Source: Marisa cornuarietis (lineage: Eukaryota; Mollusca; Gastropoda; Architaenioglossa; Ampullariidae). Taken from it: 64,000 nt of DNA. Every line of letters begins with the position of its first letter. Position 1 is the first letter of the stretch. The stretch spans positions 13,584,501-13,648,500 of the forward strand of contig SMMW01000622.1 in the NCBI GenBank assembly GCA_004794655.1. Direction: 5' to 3'. The position numbers and the translations under genes were made by a program. The notes under the pieces are model-generated. The model ran no database searches. It saw nothing but the letters and a program-made list of their open reading frames with translations, and was not told where the DNA came from. Below, in pieces: positions 1 to 15,000 of the stretch.

Positions 1-53
1 AATGAAAGGCCTGTGCCCTACAATGAGCTAAATGTCAAGTTTGACTGTTTTGT
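1..53 (+). CDS. Possible 3' end of an upstream exon
   Basis: Frame 1 is open from base 1 and ends at a perfect GTAAGT donor (54-59) in phase 2. The last residues (NVKFDCFV) resemble an Ig B strand. It would join in frame to an acceptor at 191-192 (long T tract before it), which extends the next exon to 193, but that join does not complete an Ig domain. Treat as tentative. Confidence 0.4.
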
Positions 54-3000
54 GTAAGTTAATGCATAAGAAACATGCACATGACAGCAAGAGATTCTGC
101 ACCTAGTAAATGGCAGAATTATGTACATTTGAGTAGGATTCAGCTTTTTTTTTTCTTTTCTTTTTTTTGCATGCTGTTTCCATTTGCACCAGTTTATTTA
201 TAACTTCTGGCAAAATTTATCCTCAGGGTCCACCCATAGAAGAAACTATGGACCGACAAACAGCAGCAGCAGCTGCTGCACCTCGAGCTCAGCCCAAGCC
301 ACCTCGCATCACGCAGCACCTTAAGAATGCTGAAGTTGTGGAGGGTGTCAAGTGAGTTAACAAAATTGTCATATCCAAACTTTAACTGGGGAAGCAGATA
401 GCTGAGAGGTTAGATCACTGGTGCATAAGTTAGGCGTCTACACATAAACTGGTTAACACCTGTGTAACACAGTGAACTCCCCCCCTCTCCAGTCAATGTA
501 GCTGTTGAATGGGTACCTGTCGACTTTTTAAAGGGTTGGGAAAGAGAGGAAAGATTAGCACCCCTTCCGCAAAAAGGTGGCCACAACAAAAATGCAGTCT
601 CGAACACCTTACTCACCAACAACCAAAAGCATTGGTGACTGCCTTTATTCTCAAGTCTATCCACTTTTCTACCTTTATTAATGACTGTTCATTTTACAGG
701 TGTTCATTTCCTTAACATCTGGTCAAAAGTATAGTCAAAATCTAGAGCTTTATAGTAGCAGCAAACTTTATTTATCAAAAACTATACTTGTAGCTACAAA
801 AGGAGTATAATAATAAACATATAGAATGTATGAAATTTTATTTATTGAAAAGTATACCTGAAGCTGCACAAGAAGCTATAGTGATAAAGATGAAGATAGT
901 AGGACAATTTAAATATCAAGAAAATACCTGAAACTGCACAAGGAGCTATAATAATGAACACAAAAATTGTAGGAACCTTTATTTATCAAGAAATATGCCT
1001 GAAATAGCCCAAGGAGCTGTAATGCCAAACATAAAGATTGTAGGAAACTCAGTGTTATTTGTTGGCTGAGTTTTGCTATTTAAGAGTGTTATATGCTTAA
1101 GAGCTCAGAATGCATCCACTTATGTGGCACAGATTCACCTTTGAGTGCCGGGTAGAAAGTGAGACAGTTCCTGAGGTGCGCTGGTTCAAGGACAACCTAC
1201 CACTCAACAGCCCAGACTATGAGACTCATTATGATCGGGGCTTAGCTACTCTGACCATTGAGGAAACCTTTTCTGAAGACACAGCTCGCTACACTTGCCG
1301 GTTCACAAACCAAGCAGGCATGGCAGAGTCATCAGCTTATCTTACAGTTAAGGGTAAGTTAAAATGACAGGATTTCTTATACGCTGACTTTTTTCTTTTA
1401 AAAAGGACATATTCTCAGAAAGAAAGAGAGAGATGAGGGAGTGTCCCATGTATGCATGTTTGTGCATATGTTTGTTATAATGTCATAATGTTTCTTTATT
1501 TTATATATATATATATGTGTGCACACAAACATACAGTTTATACACTCTTAGAAATTTCCACTTCAGTATGTGAAATGTTAACTTAAACAATACCCGATTT
1601 ACAGAAACCCATCAGCAGATTGTAGCTCCAGAGTTTACAAAGAATATCAAGTCTGTGGAAGTGGTTGAGGGAGCACCACTTGTGATAGAATGCCATGTGG
1701 TGGGCATCCCCTCACCAGCAGTGTCTTGGTACAAGGATGAAGTCAACATTGACAACTCACCAGACTATATAATTACTAAAATCAATGGGTCGTGCTGTTT
1801 GAAAGTACGGCAGGTGGGGCTGCACCATGCTGCCAGGTACACCTGTCGTGCAGTCAACCCTGGTGGTGAAGCTTCATCTTCAGCTAGGATCACTGTGATC
1901 TGTAAGCCCTGCCTACTTTCATTGAACGAAGTGGCTTTTAGCATGGCATGGTGTTTGCATGCAAACTAGTTGTAGCAAATTTGTAGTTACCATCTTTCCT
2001 GAGGATATTGTGGTTGCACAAGTCAAGAGGATTCCTTGAGAGTGCTTGGCTCCTGGAACTTCAGACTGAGGCTACTTTCATTTGCAAGAGGATCCTGGCT
2101 AGTTCATATTTTCCTCTCTATATTGTAGATTTGATTTACATGAACATAACTACAGAAGAAGGCACATTTCTCTTTCAAATCTTTCTCACATTTTGCAGCC
2201 TCCTGTCTAGGCTGCATTGCCACATGGACTTTGTGTTACAAACATTTTCTCCACTAGGACTGCATGTAATGTTTACTGCTGGCATACTTTCTTCATGCAT
2301 AACAAATCCGTACCTTGTAAACAAATCCTTATAGAAAGTCTTATTCTGTTCATGTTTGTATGCACAAATTCCTCAAGCATGTGTGGAAAAGAAGCAGCTG
2401 AAGTAGCTGTTGTTTGTTTTTACTTTTTAATGTAGAAGTCCACTTTTCAGTCAGTTGAAACACCTGAAAAAAGATTTAGAAAAAATTAACTGAAACTAGA
2501 GCGTATATAAAATCTTGTCTATTTGTATGTGCTACTGCCTAGATCTGAAAATTGTTCTGTGATCAAAACTTTAAAAAATAACCCTATTTAATGTTAAAGA
2601 TTTTGAAAATGGTGATAAATGCTGACTTTTTTTGAAATAAATATTATTTGCCAAATAAAATATTAAAAAAAGTTTTAACAAATACAGCAATAAAAGAGAG
2701 AACATAAGAGTACTGTCCCATTGGTGTCACAGCTGACACATAGCAGTTATGGAATGCACAGTTTCCAAAACACAGCATGGAAATATTTGTTAACATCATG
2801 AGAGATGCATTTTCTGTCATGTCTGATCATCCAGCAAACAGACAAATGGAACACATTGTCTATCATGCTTTCATCTTGTGTCTTTCTTTCCCTTCAGCAA
2901 TGCGACCACCAGTGTTCCAGCAGCCTCTGCATGACATCACAGCACCAGAGGGTAAAAGTGTTCACTTTGAAGTGCGATTCACAGGTTCACCAGCACCAGA

Positions 3001-6000
3001 TGTGGCCTGGTTCCGTGGACCCAAACGCATTCTTCCAAGTGCTACATACAAAGTAATACATTGTTTTAAACAAGATAAACTGGTAGAAAAACTACTTTTG
3101 TGTGTGCCTGCATATATGTGTGTGTGCATGCATGCCTGGGTGTATATGAGCGATAGTTTTATTCTTTGCTTCTTTTGGTACTTTGATGATTGATGTGCAT
3201 AGGTGATTCTGAAACACTTTACAATGCTAATTATTATGTTTTGTATCTTTTGGTATCATTTAGATCACCATTGAAGCCAACTTTTCTTCACTGGATATCA
3301 GAGAGGCCTATGCTGAAGACTCTGACACTTACACAGTAATAATCAAGAACATGGGTGGGGAGGTCCGTTCCTCTTGCAAGCTCACAATTGAATCAGTGTT
3401 CTCCAGCCCTGTGTAAGTTGTCTTTATAATTGAGGCAAAATCTCCTTGTGTATTGAGTCAGCATATTTAATCACACAGATTTAAAGAGTTACCTCTTCCA
3501 GTTATTACCAGGGTTAATATGGCTGTCATTTTTATACTTTTGCAGGGAAAACTTGTCACAGGTGTCCACAGATGTTGAGCCTCAGCGTCCCATGTTCACT
3601 CAGCTCTTGTCACCAACAAAAGATGTACCTGAGGGTGCTCGCGTTCGCCTTGATTGTGTGCTTGTAGGACATCCAGAACCTGAGGTACAAGATTACTGTT
3701 TTATTTGCTTCATATTGTGCTAAGTAGGAAAAATATATAAGATACATGCTGCTTCAGTTTGTCAATCAGTGAGTATATCAATGCAGTGCTGGCAGTTAAA
3801 AAAAGTTCTGCTTGGTTGTATCCAGGTTATCTGGTTGAAAAATGAAAAGCCAGTGAAAGAATCTCAAGACATCCAGCTGCTCTTTGAAGGTGACCATTGC
3901 ACACTTGTTATCCGTGAAGCAGTGGCACAGGACAGCGGAACCTACAAGGTCATAGCTCGCAATCCTCATGGTGCTGCTGAGAGTACCTGCAAGCTGCATG
4001 TGGAGCGTGAGTAACAAGCTTTCTCATGCACTTGCCTAAAAATGTTACTTATTTAAAAAGATTACCTGCTTGCTTACAAATTTATTTAAATGTGAATCCC
4101 AGCAGTTTACAGATGGTATTAATGTTAAATAATTGGTATCCAGAAGGAATTGAAAGAGAATAATATGGCCATTTTACACATTTTTCTTATTTATTTAAAA
4201 AAGTATGGATACAATAATACTAGTAAGTACAGCTATAAATGCTAATTTTGATCTCAGGTTTTTTAAAAATAAAACTCAATAATTTGAACAATCTTAATTG
4301 CTTCTTATGATTTTTCTGCTAATCATAATATTACTGTCAGCCATAGGTTATCAATAATTTGGTTAGTTATGGTCTACTGATGTTGTCAAAATCATGCTTA
4401 TAATGATTTTGACATACAAACTCACAAATTTATGTTAATTTCATTTTGGAGCTACTGTGGTGCATTAAATTTGTTGGGGTACTTTTACAGCTGTCAGTGA
4501 AATGAGTGATGCATCAGTTGGCGAGATGATGGCACCGAAGTTCACACAGCCACTGAAAGATTTGACCATCAAGTCTGGTCAACGTGTATGTCTACAGTGC
4601 AGGGTGTCAGGCCATCCTATGCCTGAAGTTCAGTGGTTTATGGACAATAAACAGCTGGAGAGCTCACCAGACTTCCAGGTTTGTGTAGAAGAGACATTGT
4701 TCGTCATTTGAGCCAAATCCAAGCCGACAAAAACAATCGAGGTAGCTGTAGACAAGCATGTTTGTGCCATTTCAGATGTTTCAGACTTTTTATTGTATAA
4801 TGAAAGGATCTGACTTTCAATATGTGTAAAAAAGCAAAAATTTTAAATGCCATTTTGCACTCATTTCAGATTACCGCCTTTGCTGATGTCCACTCACTGA
4901 CTATCCCAGAAGTCTTTGAAGAGGACAGTGGCAGCTACATGGTACGTGCATTTAATTCAGCAGGGGAAGCTACTTGCCTTTCACGCCTCACAGTGCAGCC
5001 AGTACCAGAGGAGATAATGCAGCAACGCATTGTACCAAGACGGCAGCAAATACCACAGCGACCTCCAGAATTCACCAGACTCTTCCAAGACCTTAATGCC
5101 AAGCCTGGTGACTCAGTCACCTTTGAGTGTGTTATAACAGGCTCACCCAAGCCAAAAGTAAGCATCATTTTGTTATTATTCTAAAAAAATATGAAATGCA
5201 GCAGCCATATATTTCTAATTTTACTAAAGGATCAGCTAAGCTGAAACACCTAGAGTTGTAAGCATTTAGGGTTTACAAAATGTTGACCATACTTGTAAAA
5301 TTTACCTGCAAAGTGATCGTATATTATCATCAGTTATACTGCCATGTGTTTTCATCATGCTTTAGCTGCTAATTGAAGATAATCTACAATATTCTTCTGT
5401 CTATAGGTTTCATGGCTGTTCAATGGGGAGCCATTGGTATCTCAGGACTACCAAGTGTCCATGGAAGGTGACACATACAGACTTACCATTCCAGAAGTGT
5501 TCGATGAGGATGCTGGCCGCTTCTCAGTCACAGCTGAGAATCCATCAGGCAAGGCCACTTGCTCTGCTGTTCTGACTGTTGCACCACCTCTGCCATCAGT
5601 CCCTGCTCCAGGACCAGCTGTACGACCTGCTCGAACAGTCTCCATTGATTTGCCAGACACTTTGGCACTTGTGCCTAGTACTGGTATAGCTGCCCCACAG
5701 ATGGGACCAACTGGTGTATTTGAACGTGAAATGTGAGTGAACATGATAGTTCAAAGTACTTTCTCTCTTTTGTGTTGTGGTAATAATTATTTATGGTAAC
5801 TTTTTCTGCAGTAGCTCATTACCACTTATTATGAAAGATTTTAACTCCTGGTAAAATTTATTATTTAAAACTCTAACTGCATTTGCCCTTTAAGGCTGAT
5901 TATTAATGCTCTTCTTTTTATGCTTTATGAAGTTTATTATTGAAATTTTCAGTGCACTTGTCCTATTGTCCTATAGCTCTTGCTTTGGATTACTTTCTCG

Positions 6001-9000
6001 GCAGGGTGCATACAGTCACCACTACAGAGAAGCGGGTAAGCCGTACTTTTACCACTTCTGAAGACGAATACATGTCTGGACGTGAGAGTCATTCAGAAAC
6101 GGTGGTGACAGAGGTCAGACCCAAAAAGAAGATGAAGCATTCAGAGAGGTATTCTGCCTCACTTACTGCTGACCTACCACCTAAGTTCCAACCTGTTGAT
6201 CTGACCATTGAAGTTCCTGTTCCACCCAAGTTTGTGCAAGCACTCAAGTCCATCACTGTAATGGAAGGCACACGAGTGACTTTTGAGGGTGTTGTGACAG
6301 GTAAATTTTGCATGTAATTTTTAAAAAATTTGTGTTCATAAGTTTGGACCTTTTAACACCATGCAGACAAAAACTGCAAGAAAATAAATAGACAAGTGGG
6401 GCAAAGACAGCGTCTTGATGGGTCCTAAATGCTTTTTATGGTAACAATCATATCAACAACCTCACATTGTTTTATTCTGTCAGTGAATTTTTTCTACATG
6501 CTGATTACCTTTTAGGATTTCAATGTTCATTTTACTTTTCTGCAGGCAAACCAGAACCTACCATCAGGTGGTTCCGAGAGGGCAAAGAACTGACTGATCA
6601 GCCAGACTTCGAAATCTCATACAGCAATGGGCGTGTGTCCATGACCATCCCAGAAGTCTTTGATGAGGATGGTGGTCAGTACACTTGCTCAGCTGAGAAC
6701 AATGGAGGCATTGCTTCCAGCACTGCTGAACTGATTGTCAGAGGTTTGTAGTGACAAAAATATTATTCAATTTATTTGGAGCAAAATGTAGGCCTAGGAT
6801 TTATAGCAGACAGGGTCAAGAGACACAAGACACTAAAAGCAAGTGAGCTGTACAGAGGAAATTATAAGTAGAACAGTTTCAGTTTTTTTCTGTCATAAAA
6901 ATTGTTTTCCTCCTACATTATTGCAGCTTCCATGACACCGCCATCTTTCACCGAAAAATTGGTGCCACAGTACCGCCGTGAGGGTGAGCCAGTCCGCCTC
7001 ACTGTCAAGGTAACCGGCATACCTGCCCCTACTGTCACATGGTACCGAGAGGGACGACGTCTCATCAGTTCCCCAGATTTTGAAATCAAGCAGGAAGGTG
7101 ATATTCATTCTCTCTACATCCCTGAAGTCTTTTATGAAGATACTGGCAGATTCAGTGTTTGTGCTGAAAACCCAGCTGGCGAGATCACCTCCACAGCCAG
7201 CCTGACAGTTGAGCGTGAGTAGCTAGATGGCCATCCATGATCGTCATTTGAGAATGCATGTGCACCTATTTCCTGAGGGATCCCTGATGCTCAGTGGCTA
7301 TGCACTCCATTTTAGGTGGATGGGTTTGAGTGGGTTCCCATATTTCCTCTAGATCTATCATGTGGATAGGGTCACCATATGGAGGCACAATTGTCCATGT
7401 TGGGAGAGATAAAACTATGCTTGTCTTGGGACTTACACCACAATGGTACCTCACAAGAAAGTACATCCTATATTTCTGCAGCAGCAAAGCCATATGCAAG
7501 TAGGCATGAATGCCAGCAAACCGAACAGTTTGCAAGTTATCAGGCACATGCTACATAAAGCCACCATTACACAGACTGTTGTCCTAGAGAACAGTGGCTC
7601 AATGGGCGCATCCTATTGATGGCACCTTTGTGCACTGCTAGTCTCTTTTCCTGGAGTTTCTATTCCTGGATAGGAACGTGGTCCGGTGACACAACGGTTA
7701 GTGCCTGTCACCAATACAATGAATGTTGGCTGTCTTGGGTTCAGAAATCTTCGTCTCGGGCATCCTTTTCTTTCTCTGCATGTGGCATCTGTTTACAGTG
7801 CTGGCTGCCTTGCCGTGCTATGGCCTTAGTTGCTGGCTTTTTGTAAAACACCAATCCCCCCTCCCTCCAGATAGGAGCAGTCTTTTGCACCACCCTAGTA
7901 GCTAGGTCTCAGAAAGTAAACATCCATGCAATATCCAGATATTTGAGATTGTGCAGAGCCACTCTCAATCAGAAAAAAATCTTATCATCTAGTGTGATTT
8001 TATTGAAATTGCTATTTTTTAATGAAACTTAAGGAATATAAGGGCAGTAGCAAAGCTGGTTGGATTGATGCTGCTAGGTTCAAACTTAGTTTATGTGCTT
8101 ATGTATGGACTCTGTCTTAAGGACTGTGTTGTTTTTAGTATGTTGACAAGGATTTGTGTAACCTTATGTTAGCACTAAATATTGTGGGTTCATTTTTAAG
8201 AAACTAGAATAATAACCTGTATGGTTTAATGACAGCACCACCTTCAGAAGCCCAGCCAGTGGAACGTGCCCCTGAACGGAAACCTGTGTACGAGTCTCTC
8301 ATACCCCAGAAGGTGTCTGCCGTGAAGTCCTTACGGCCTCTCCCAGAGAAAGAGGAGCCTGTGGCCAAATTGCCAAAACTTCAACAACAGGTGCCACCCC
8401 CAGCAGCAGTGCTACCTGAGTCAGAAGATCGCTACCGAGCAGAGTTGCAGATGCAGGTAGAGGGTGAGATGGAGTTGCCACCTTTTGAGAAGCGCATTGC
8501 CCTCTTTAGTGCAGCTACACCACAGGGACAACCAGTAGCACCAAAAAAACGCACACCTGTTCCTGAATCTCCATTGCTGCCAAGGAAACGCGCACCGTCT
8601 CATGAGACATCACCAAGGCCATTTGTTAAAAGCAAAGAAAAGCCAACAGTGAAAGAGGTAACTGTATAAACTGTTTTTCCTGACCATGAACTTTGCAGGT
8701 TTTCAAAGTAAAAAGTCATAAGTTTGAATGATTGTTTAATGCTGTGTGGTTTGATATAGAATGATGTAGCTTGATTACAAAAGCAGTTTCAAATCAGGAG
8801 CAAATAAAATTCACATGTGTAGAAAGAAATGACATATCAACATTAGGCTTGTTAGTGCTTTGAAAGTGCCTGAAAAAAAACTGAATATTTGTAACAGCCT
8901 CTGCAGAGGGAGACAACAGCCAGGCAAGGCCACCCCTTGGTGCTAAAAGTGGTTATTGAAGGCCATCCTGAGCCCATTGTCAAGTGGTACCGTGAAGAAA

Positions 9001-12000
9001 TAGAAATTACCAACTCACGTGACTATATTCTAACTCAGACAGACAAGACTTACACTCTCACCATTGTGGAAGTCTTTCCAGAAGATTCTGGAACATTCCG
9101 TGTGATTGCCACCAATGCTGATGGCTCTGTTACCTCAGAGACAAATGTCTTTGTTGAAGGTAAGACTTTTTATATTATTTCTCATTGCTGATAGTTTAAG
9201 ATATGTAAGATAAAAGAATTTATTTCCCAATTAGTATAAGAATTATGTCTTGGTGTGACAAAAACAGACAACCATACATGCATGCTTACCCACACAAAAT
9301 ACATGTTTCCATTTATCAATGTTCACATTCCGAGTCATGATGAATGATATGAAGGTGTCCCTGAGCCCATGGAGGTCCAGCCACAGGAGAGATACAGGGA
9401 ACAGATGGAAGTACAGTTCGAGCCAAAACCTCAGGAGCTTCCTGCGTTTGAGAAACGCATCCATCTACCACCTGCACAGCCACCACCCCCACCTCCATTT
9501 GTGAAGATCAGTGAGAAACCAAGGTTTTCACAGGTGACTTTTTTTAAGTTTTGTCATCTGATGACACAGCTGTATTTCCACCTTATTAATAATAAGTTCT
9601 GTTGTTGAAGCTGATTTTTAAGTTGGGAGAAAGATTGGAAAGAGAGAGCAAAATTATTTATGGATATTTTTTTCATCATTCTTACAAGTGGTGAATTTGT
9701 GTTCGTTGTGTGCAGCCTTTGAAAAACACTCTTGTCAAGGAAGGACAGAGTGTGAAGCTGACTGTACGGGTTGAGGGCCACCCTGAGCCAGTGGTTCACT
9801 GGTATCGTGATGGCTGTGTCATTGAGCATTCCCCAGACTACCAAATCTCACAGATGGACAAGGAGTTTAGTCTGTTGATAGCCGAAGTCTTCCCTGAAGA
9901 TTCTGGCATTTTCAAGTGCGTTGCAACTAATGCAGAAGGCTCATCCTCCTCTGAGGCACGGCTTGAAGTTGAACGTGAGTTGAATAATTGTTATAAATAG
10001 GACCCTATGGAAATCTCTTTTCTTGCAGATCCTTCTCTTCCAATGTCATTCTCAAACTTCACAATTATAGTGAAATTATAGTGAAGAAGAATACAAAGCT
10101 GAAGTTTTGTTCATCTCTTTTTTTGCAGCTGCACCATTGCCAGTGAAGCAGATTGCTCCTGAAGTAATTCCAGTTACAGAGTATGCACCACCACTACCAA
10201 AAGCACCACCACCTCAGTTACCAAAAGTCACACCATCACATGAACCTACCCCTCCACCTGCTAACATTCCTCCAGCCTTTGTGCAGCAGCTGCCAGATGT
10301 GCGGCTGACAGAGGGTGCAAACATCACTCTGGAATGCCGTGTCCTTGGCAAGCCCTTTCCTCAAGTAGTGTTCACACGAAATGATCAGCCAGTCTTTGAG
10401 GGCCCCAGGTATGAAATGCAATCCTTTGCTATATATCACCTTAGAATTCTTAGCTGTGCTTTTAGCAGGTGATGAATTGACTTGTGAATAGAGGTTTAAA
10501 GAATTTTTTTCTTATATTTAGAATATAATTTTTTTGCACCTGGGTCCTCAGAACAGGTCATTTGCTAATGTCACATCTTAGGTCTCAGTAAATCTTCATT
10601 GTCTTATTAGGGCTACCAAGAGCATAGGCATAATTCTGTACATTTTAAAGATCTACCCTTTTAGTCATTTTCCTAAGAATAAATTTCTTACTGTTTAGAA
10701 AGTTTGAATAATTTGTATGTTCAGACACAAAATAACAGTCAATGAGAGAATGGGTCTGTGCACACTGCTTATCACAAAGGCACGAACAGAAGACCTAGGT
10801 GAATACACCTGTACAGCCATCAACCCTGCTGGTCAGGACTCAACAAGTGGCAATGTACTGCCAGGAGGTATGCAAATCTGAAATATTGTAGCACTGTTGA
10901 ATGGTTTCTTTCAAGTGAAAGAAAACACAATAAGCTCAGAGGCTACAGCATTCAAGCTGGTGTTCAAAAATCTGTCTGTGTATTATGAGTGGAATTCTTT
11001 TCCATGGCTGCATTTTTTTCCTTCTAATCAAAATATGAATTAAAATTTTTTCCTTATTTACTCAATTATTCTTATCATGGCATCCTACAACTATTGTTCA
11101 TAGTTCCACCTGTACGAGAGGTATCAGAACCAGAGCTGTCTGCTGTTAGAAAGTTGATAGCAGAGGAAGAGAGCCCAAGACGTCCAGATGCAGACCGTTT
11201 CAGTGACAGTGACAAGGTTGGTTGGAGTTCATGTAGCTTTAAAATTTAAATATTTTGTGTTTTACTTGGCCTGCATCATTGCTGGAGTCTATGCAGATTT
11301 GATATTCCCTGATATATATATATATATGCACCACTATATATATATACTCTCATAATTTTAGACATGTTTGTTGAAGGATGAACGTCTGAAGCCAGAACTA
11401 TTTTTGATGGGGTGTGGGTATATGTTTCTTGCAGGAGTTTAAAGTGTCTAGCTTTGAGCAGCGCCTTATGCGGGAAATAGAGTACCGTGAGGGCAAAGTT
11501 CGACTACACAGTGAGACTGAGACAGAGTATGACTCTGAGCAGCCTGAGGAAAAGGTGTCACCCACACAAACACAGGCCCCACAGGTACAGCAGCCTCTCA
11601 AAGATTTCCGCCTCATCGAAGGGTCAGATGCCACTTTTGTGTGCAAAGTTTCTGGCCGCCCAAGGCCAAAGGTGAGTGATACGTGTGTCATGTGCAAAAG
11701 AAAAAAGGACAAGCGCAGATTATAACATGAATCTGTCTTGCATTATTTCAAGTAGTGAAAAAAAATGACATTTAAATGATAGATTAGTATTTTTGATAGT
11801 TCTTGTTTGATCATTTTTTAATACCAGTGAATCAAGGGTTCTCAGAGTTTGTTATCTATTCATGCTGCTAGCTAATCTTGAGAAAAGGCACTTATGCATC
11901 TTCAACTCCACTGTGTATGTTGATTGCTCTTTTTGTCTATCAGATTGCATGGTATAAAGATGGGAAAAGAATCAAGCGATCCAGTCGCTATGAAATCAAG

Positions 12001-15000
12001 TACACTCAGGATGGCTACAGCACACTTCGTATAAGAATGGCTCTTCCTGAGGATGCCGGACACTATACCATGCTTGCTGTAAACTCTGCTGGCAAGACCA
12101 CATGTTCAAGTGAACTCTATGTTGATGTAGTTGGAAATATTGATGCTACCTCTTTTGTTGCTCCTGAGACATTGGACAGGATTCTCAGGCGGTATGATAT
12201 AAGTTTCTTGTGAAATATTTCATTGCAAATATGTTGCATTATTTTCATCAGAATGCAGACTGTTATTTCACCTGTCCTACCCTGAGTAGATTGCTCTAAG
12301 AAATCTGCTTTCAAGGGCAGCATTCCATATGATACAAACCTTAAGCGTTAAATGGCATCAAATGCATGTTTTCATTTAAGTTACAGTAAAATGGTGGCTG
12401 ATTTTGAATGATGAATTTTGACTGTTGTTTTAGGGATTCTGTCCAAAGAGATCGTGGCCCAGAGGACCAGGGTGGAATATTTGAGACCAATACCAAACCA
12501 CAGTTCAAGAAAATCCCAACAGACCTGGAGGTGCGAGAGGGAAACCCAGTGCGGCTGGACTGCATTGTCAGTGGCCGTCCAATTCCAGAATTTTTCTGGT
12601 ATCGCAATCAGGTTCCAGTCCATAATGATGATAATCACAAGGTGAGTTCGTTTTAAAAGAAATCTTTGAGTATATTTATTTTGACCACTTTTTTTTAACT
12701 TTTACCTTCAAGAACCAGAAGCAAGTTCACCTTTTTTCTTTTTTTTAATTTAGAACAAATATTGTAAAGTGAAATCTGACCAAAGGTTCTGCTTGTATGC
12801 TGACAGATTGTGGTAAATGAAGATGGAATTCACTCACTGCTGATCATGTCTGCCACACGTCAAGACACTGGTGTGTACACCTGCATAGCTCGCAATAAAG
12901 CAGGAGAGGACACCTTTACAGTCACTCTCACTGTGCTTGGTAAGCTGCCATGTGCTATTACACAAATTGTCTTTTGCAAGAGTGGTAATTGATATTTATA
13001 GATCTAGAAGTGTGCTTCAGAAAGTGTAAATGCCTGTGCTAACCTTTGGCCAGTTCTCTAGTGCTCTCTTGGTCACATCCTTTGTACTATTTTTGCTTTA
13101 GAACGTGAGCAGATGCAGCCTCCACGCTTCATTGAACGCATGAAAAACTACACCATTGTAGAAGGTCAATCTGTATCCTTGACATGCCATGCTGAAGGCA
13201 TACCTACACCCATGATTAGCTGGCAGAAGAACAACAAAATGCTGACTTCTAACAAAGATTACAGGTAAACAAAAATAGTTACCAAGTTTCTTGATTTATG
13301 CTAAGACTTATAGAGATTTAAACATTGGTTTATCGTTGCTTGAAAATTAGTGCTTAAGACCAGAGTCTTAAATTAATTGGCGATGCATACAAATGTGGCA
13401 GAATTGAGACAGAAGGTGGACACTCTACTTTGCGTATTATGAATGCTACACTGCAAGATTCAGCATGGTTCCAGTGTTCAGCAGTCAATGTGGCTGGTAC
13501 TGCCTCCACTCGTTCCAAGCTTGTTGTTCAACGTAAGTTTTGTTACTTTCCCATAAACCTCATTATAGCTTTTGGGTAGTTTTCTCATATTTATGCCTAC
13601 AAATATGAAAGGACTACATCCTGCCATGAGTGACTGGCTAGCAAATGAACTGCATTCTCTTGTGTTGGCATTGATTATGGTTGTAAACTTCTCATCGTTT
13701 CTAATATCTAACATCATTTCTCTATTTGTAGCTGATCTTGCTCGCTACATGCCAGCAGAAGAACCCCTGAAGAAAGTTGCTCAGTCAAAAAGACCTGAAG
13801 TTCCACCACCAAGAGTTACATCACCGTAAGTAGCTAATTTTATAAATAATCTTCAGATGACTCCATTGATGACGTTTTAGCAGAAGGGAAACCATCTGTG
13901 GCTGTCATTTTTGCCACTTACTTTTTAATTTATTACTGTAATTTCATGTATTTTTAAGAAACTCTTCCCCCCATTTCTCAACTCTTATTGCAGCAAGTCC
14001 AGGGAAACTTGATAGTTCACTGTGGTTATAAGAGTGGTCTGTATTAGCAGTGATGTTTATCTATTCAGTCACTATGAGATCCAGCCAGAAGGACCGGTGC
14101 AGCAGATTGCTTATGCCACTGAGAAAGAGAGTGCACTTCTGCGGTTGATCAAAGAGGAAGATGCACGGAGGTCTGTGCATGTCTCTTTTTCTCTAGCATG
14201 GTTCTTCTGTTGCATGTTGAAGCTTTTGCTTGAGAACCAAAATTGGAGAACTGGAGTTATTGCATCAGTCTGTGAATAGTGTTAGTGGTCTTCAAGGACC
14301 TGAGGTACTGATAATCAAACATGAGGGAATCATTTCATCACTCTTGGAGGTTGTCATTTGTGCACTGAGCTTATTTGTGTTTTTTAAGTTTCATTTTTAA
14401 TACCATCACAGGTTTTGGGATAGAAGTATATTATTATTTAAAATTGCAGTTTTTTGACTTGTTATGAACACATAATTAAATTGTCAAAAGATATAATCAA
14501 GTCAATTCTTTGTGTCTGTTAAATTTATTACATTTTTTAGTTATTTCTGTTGTTTTGTCAAGCCTTTGTAACTCTTCTTCTGATCATAAAATAGGCCATC
14601 TTCCAGATCTAGACTCTTTATAACTCAAGTTAAGTTTATGTCAGTAGCATGAGTTTCATGTATAGCACAATATAGAGATAAATCATTTCATTCTAAGCCC
14701 AACATAAAATGACCTTCACATAGCTAAATATCCTTGGAAATGGGTTCCAAAATTCAGCCTTCACTATATTTGTAAACTCCCTGTAGTAATTTCAATGTGA
14801 ATTACAGGAGTAAGGTCTACAGGGGTTTCATCAACAAGTTAAATGTTTCAGAACTTTTACTAGCAGAGAGTGACATTCACACAGTAAAACTTGTGGCAGG
14901 AAAAGACCACGCAAAGCTACGTCTTCAGTTCAGAAAATATGCATTCTTCTTTTCTACTGACTTTCTTTTCCATTTCATGCTTATGTGGTGTCATCACTTC

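Noticed and set aside
2008..2435. Plus-strand frames in the intron between Ig 2 and Ig 3
   Set aside because: No splice sites in the right phase, no recognisable motif, and Ig 2 joins directly to Ig 3 in frame.
7680..7755. Possible tRNA gene
   Set aside because: The A-box and B-box resemblance is imperfect, no cloverleaf closes well, and the SINE body follows directly.
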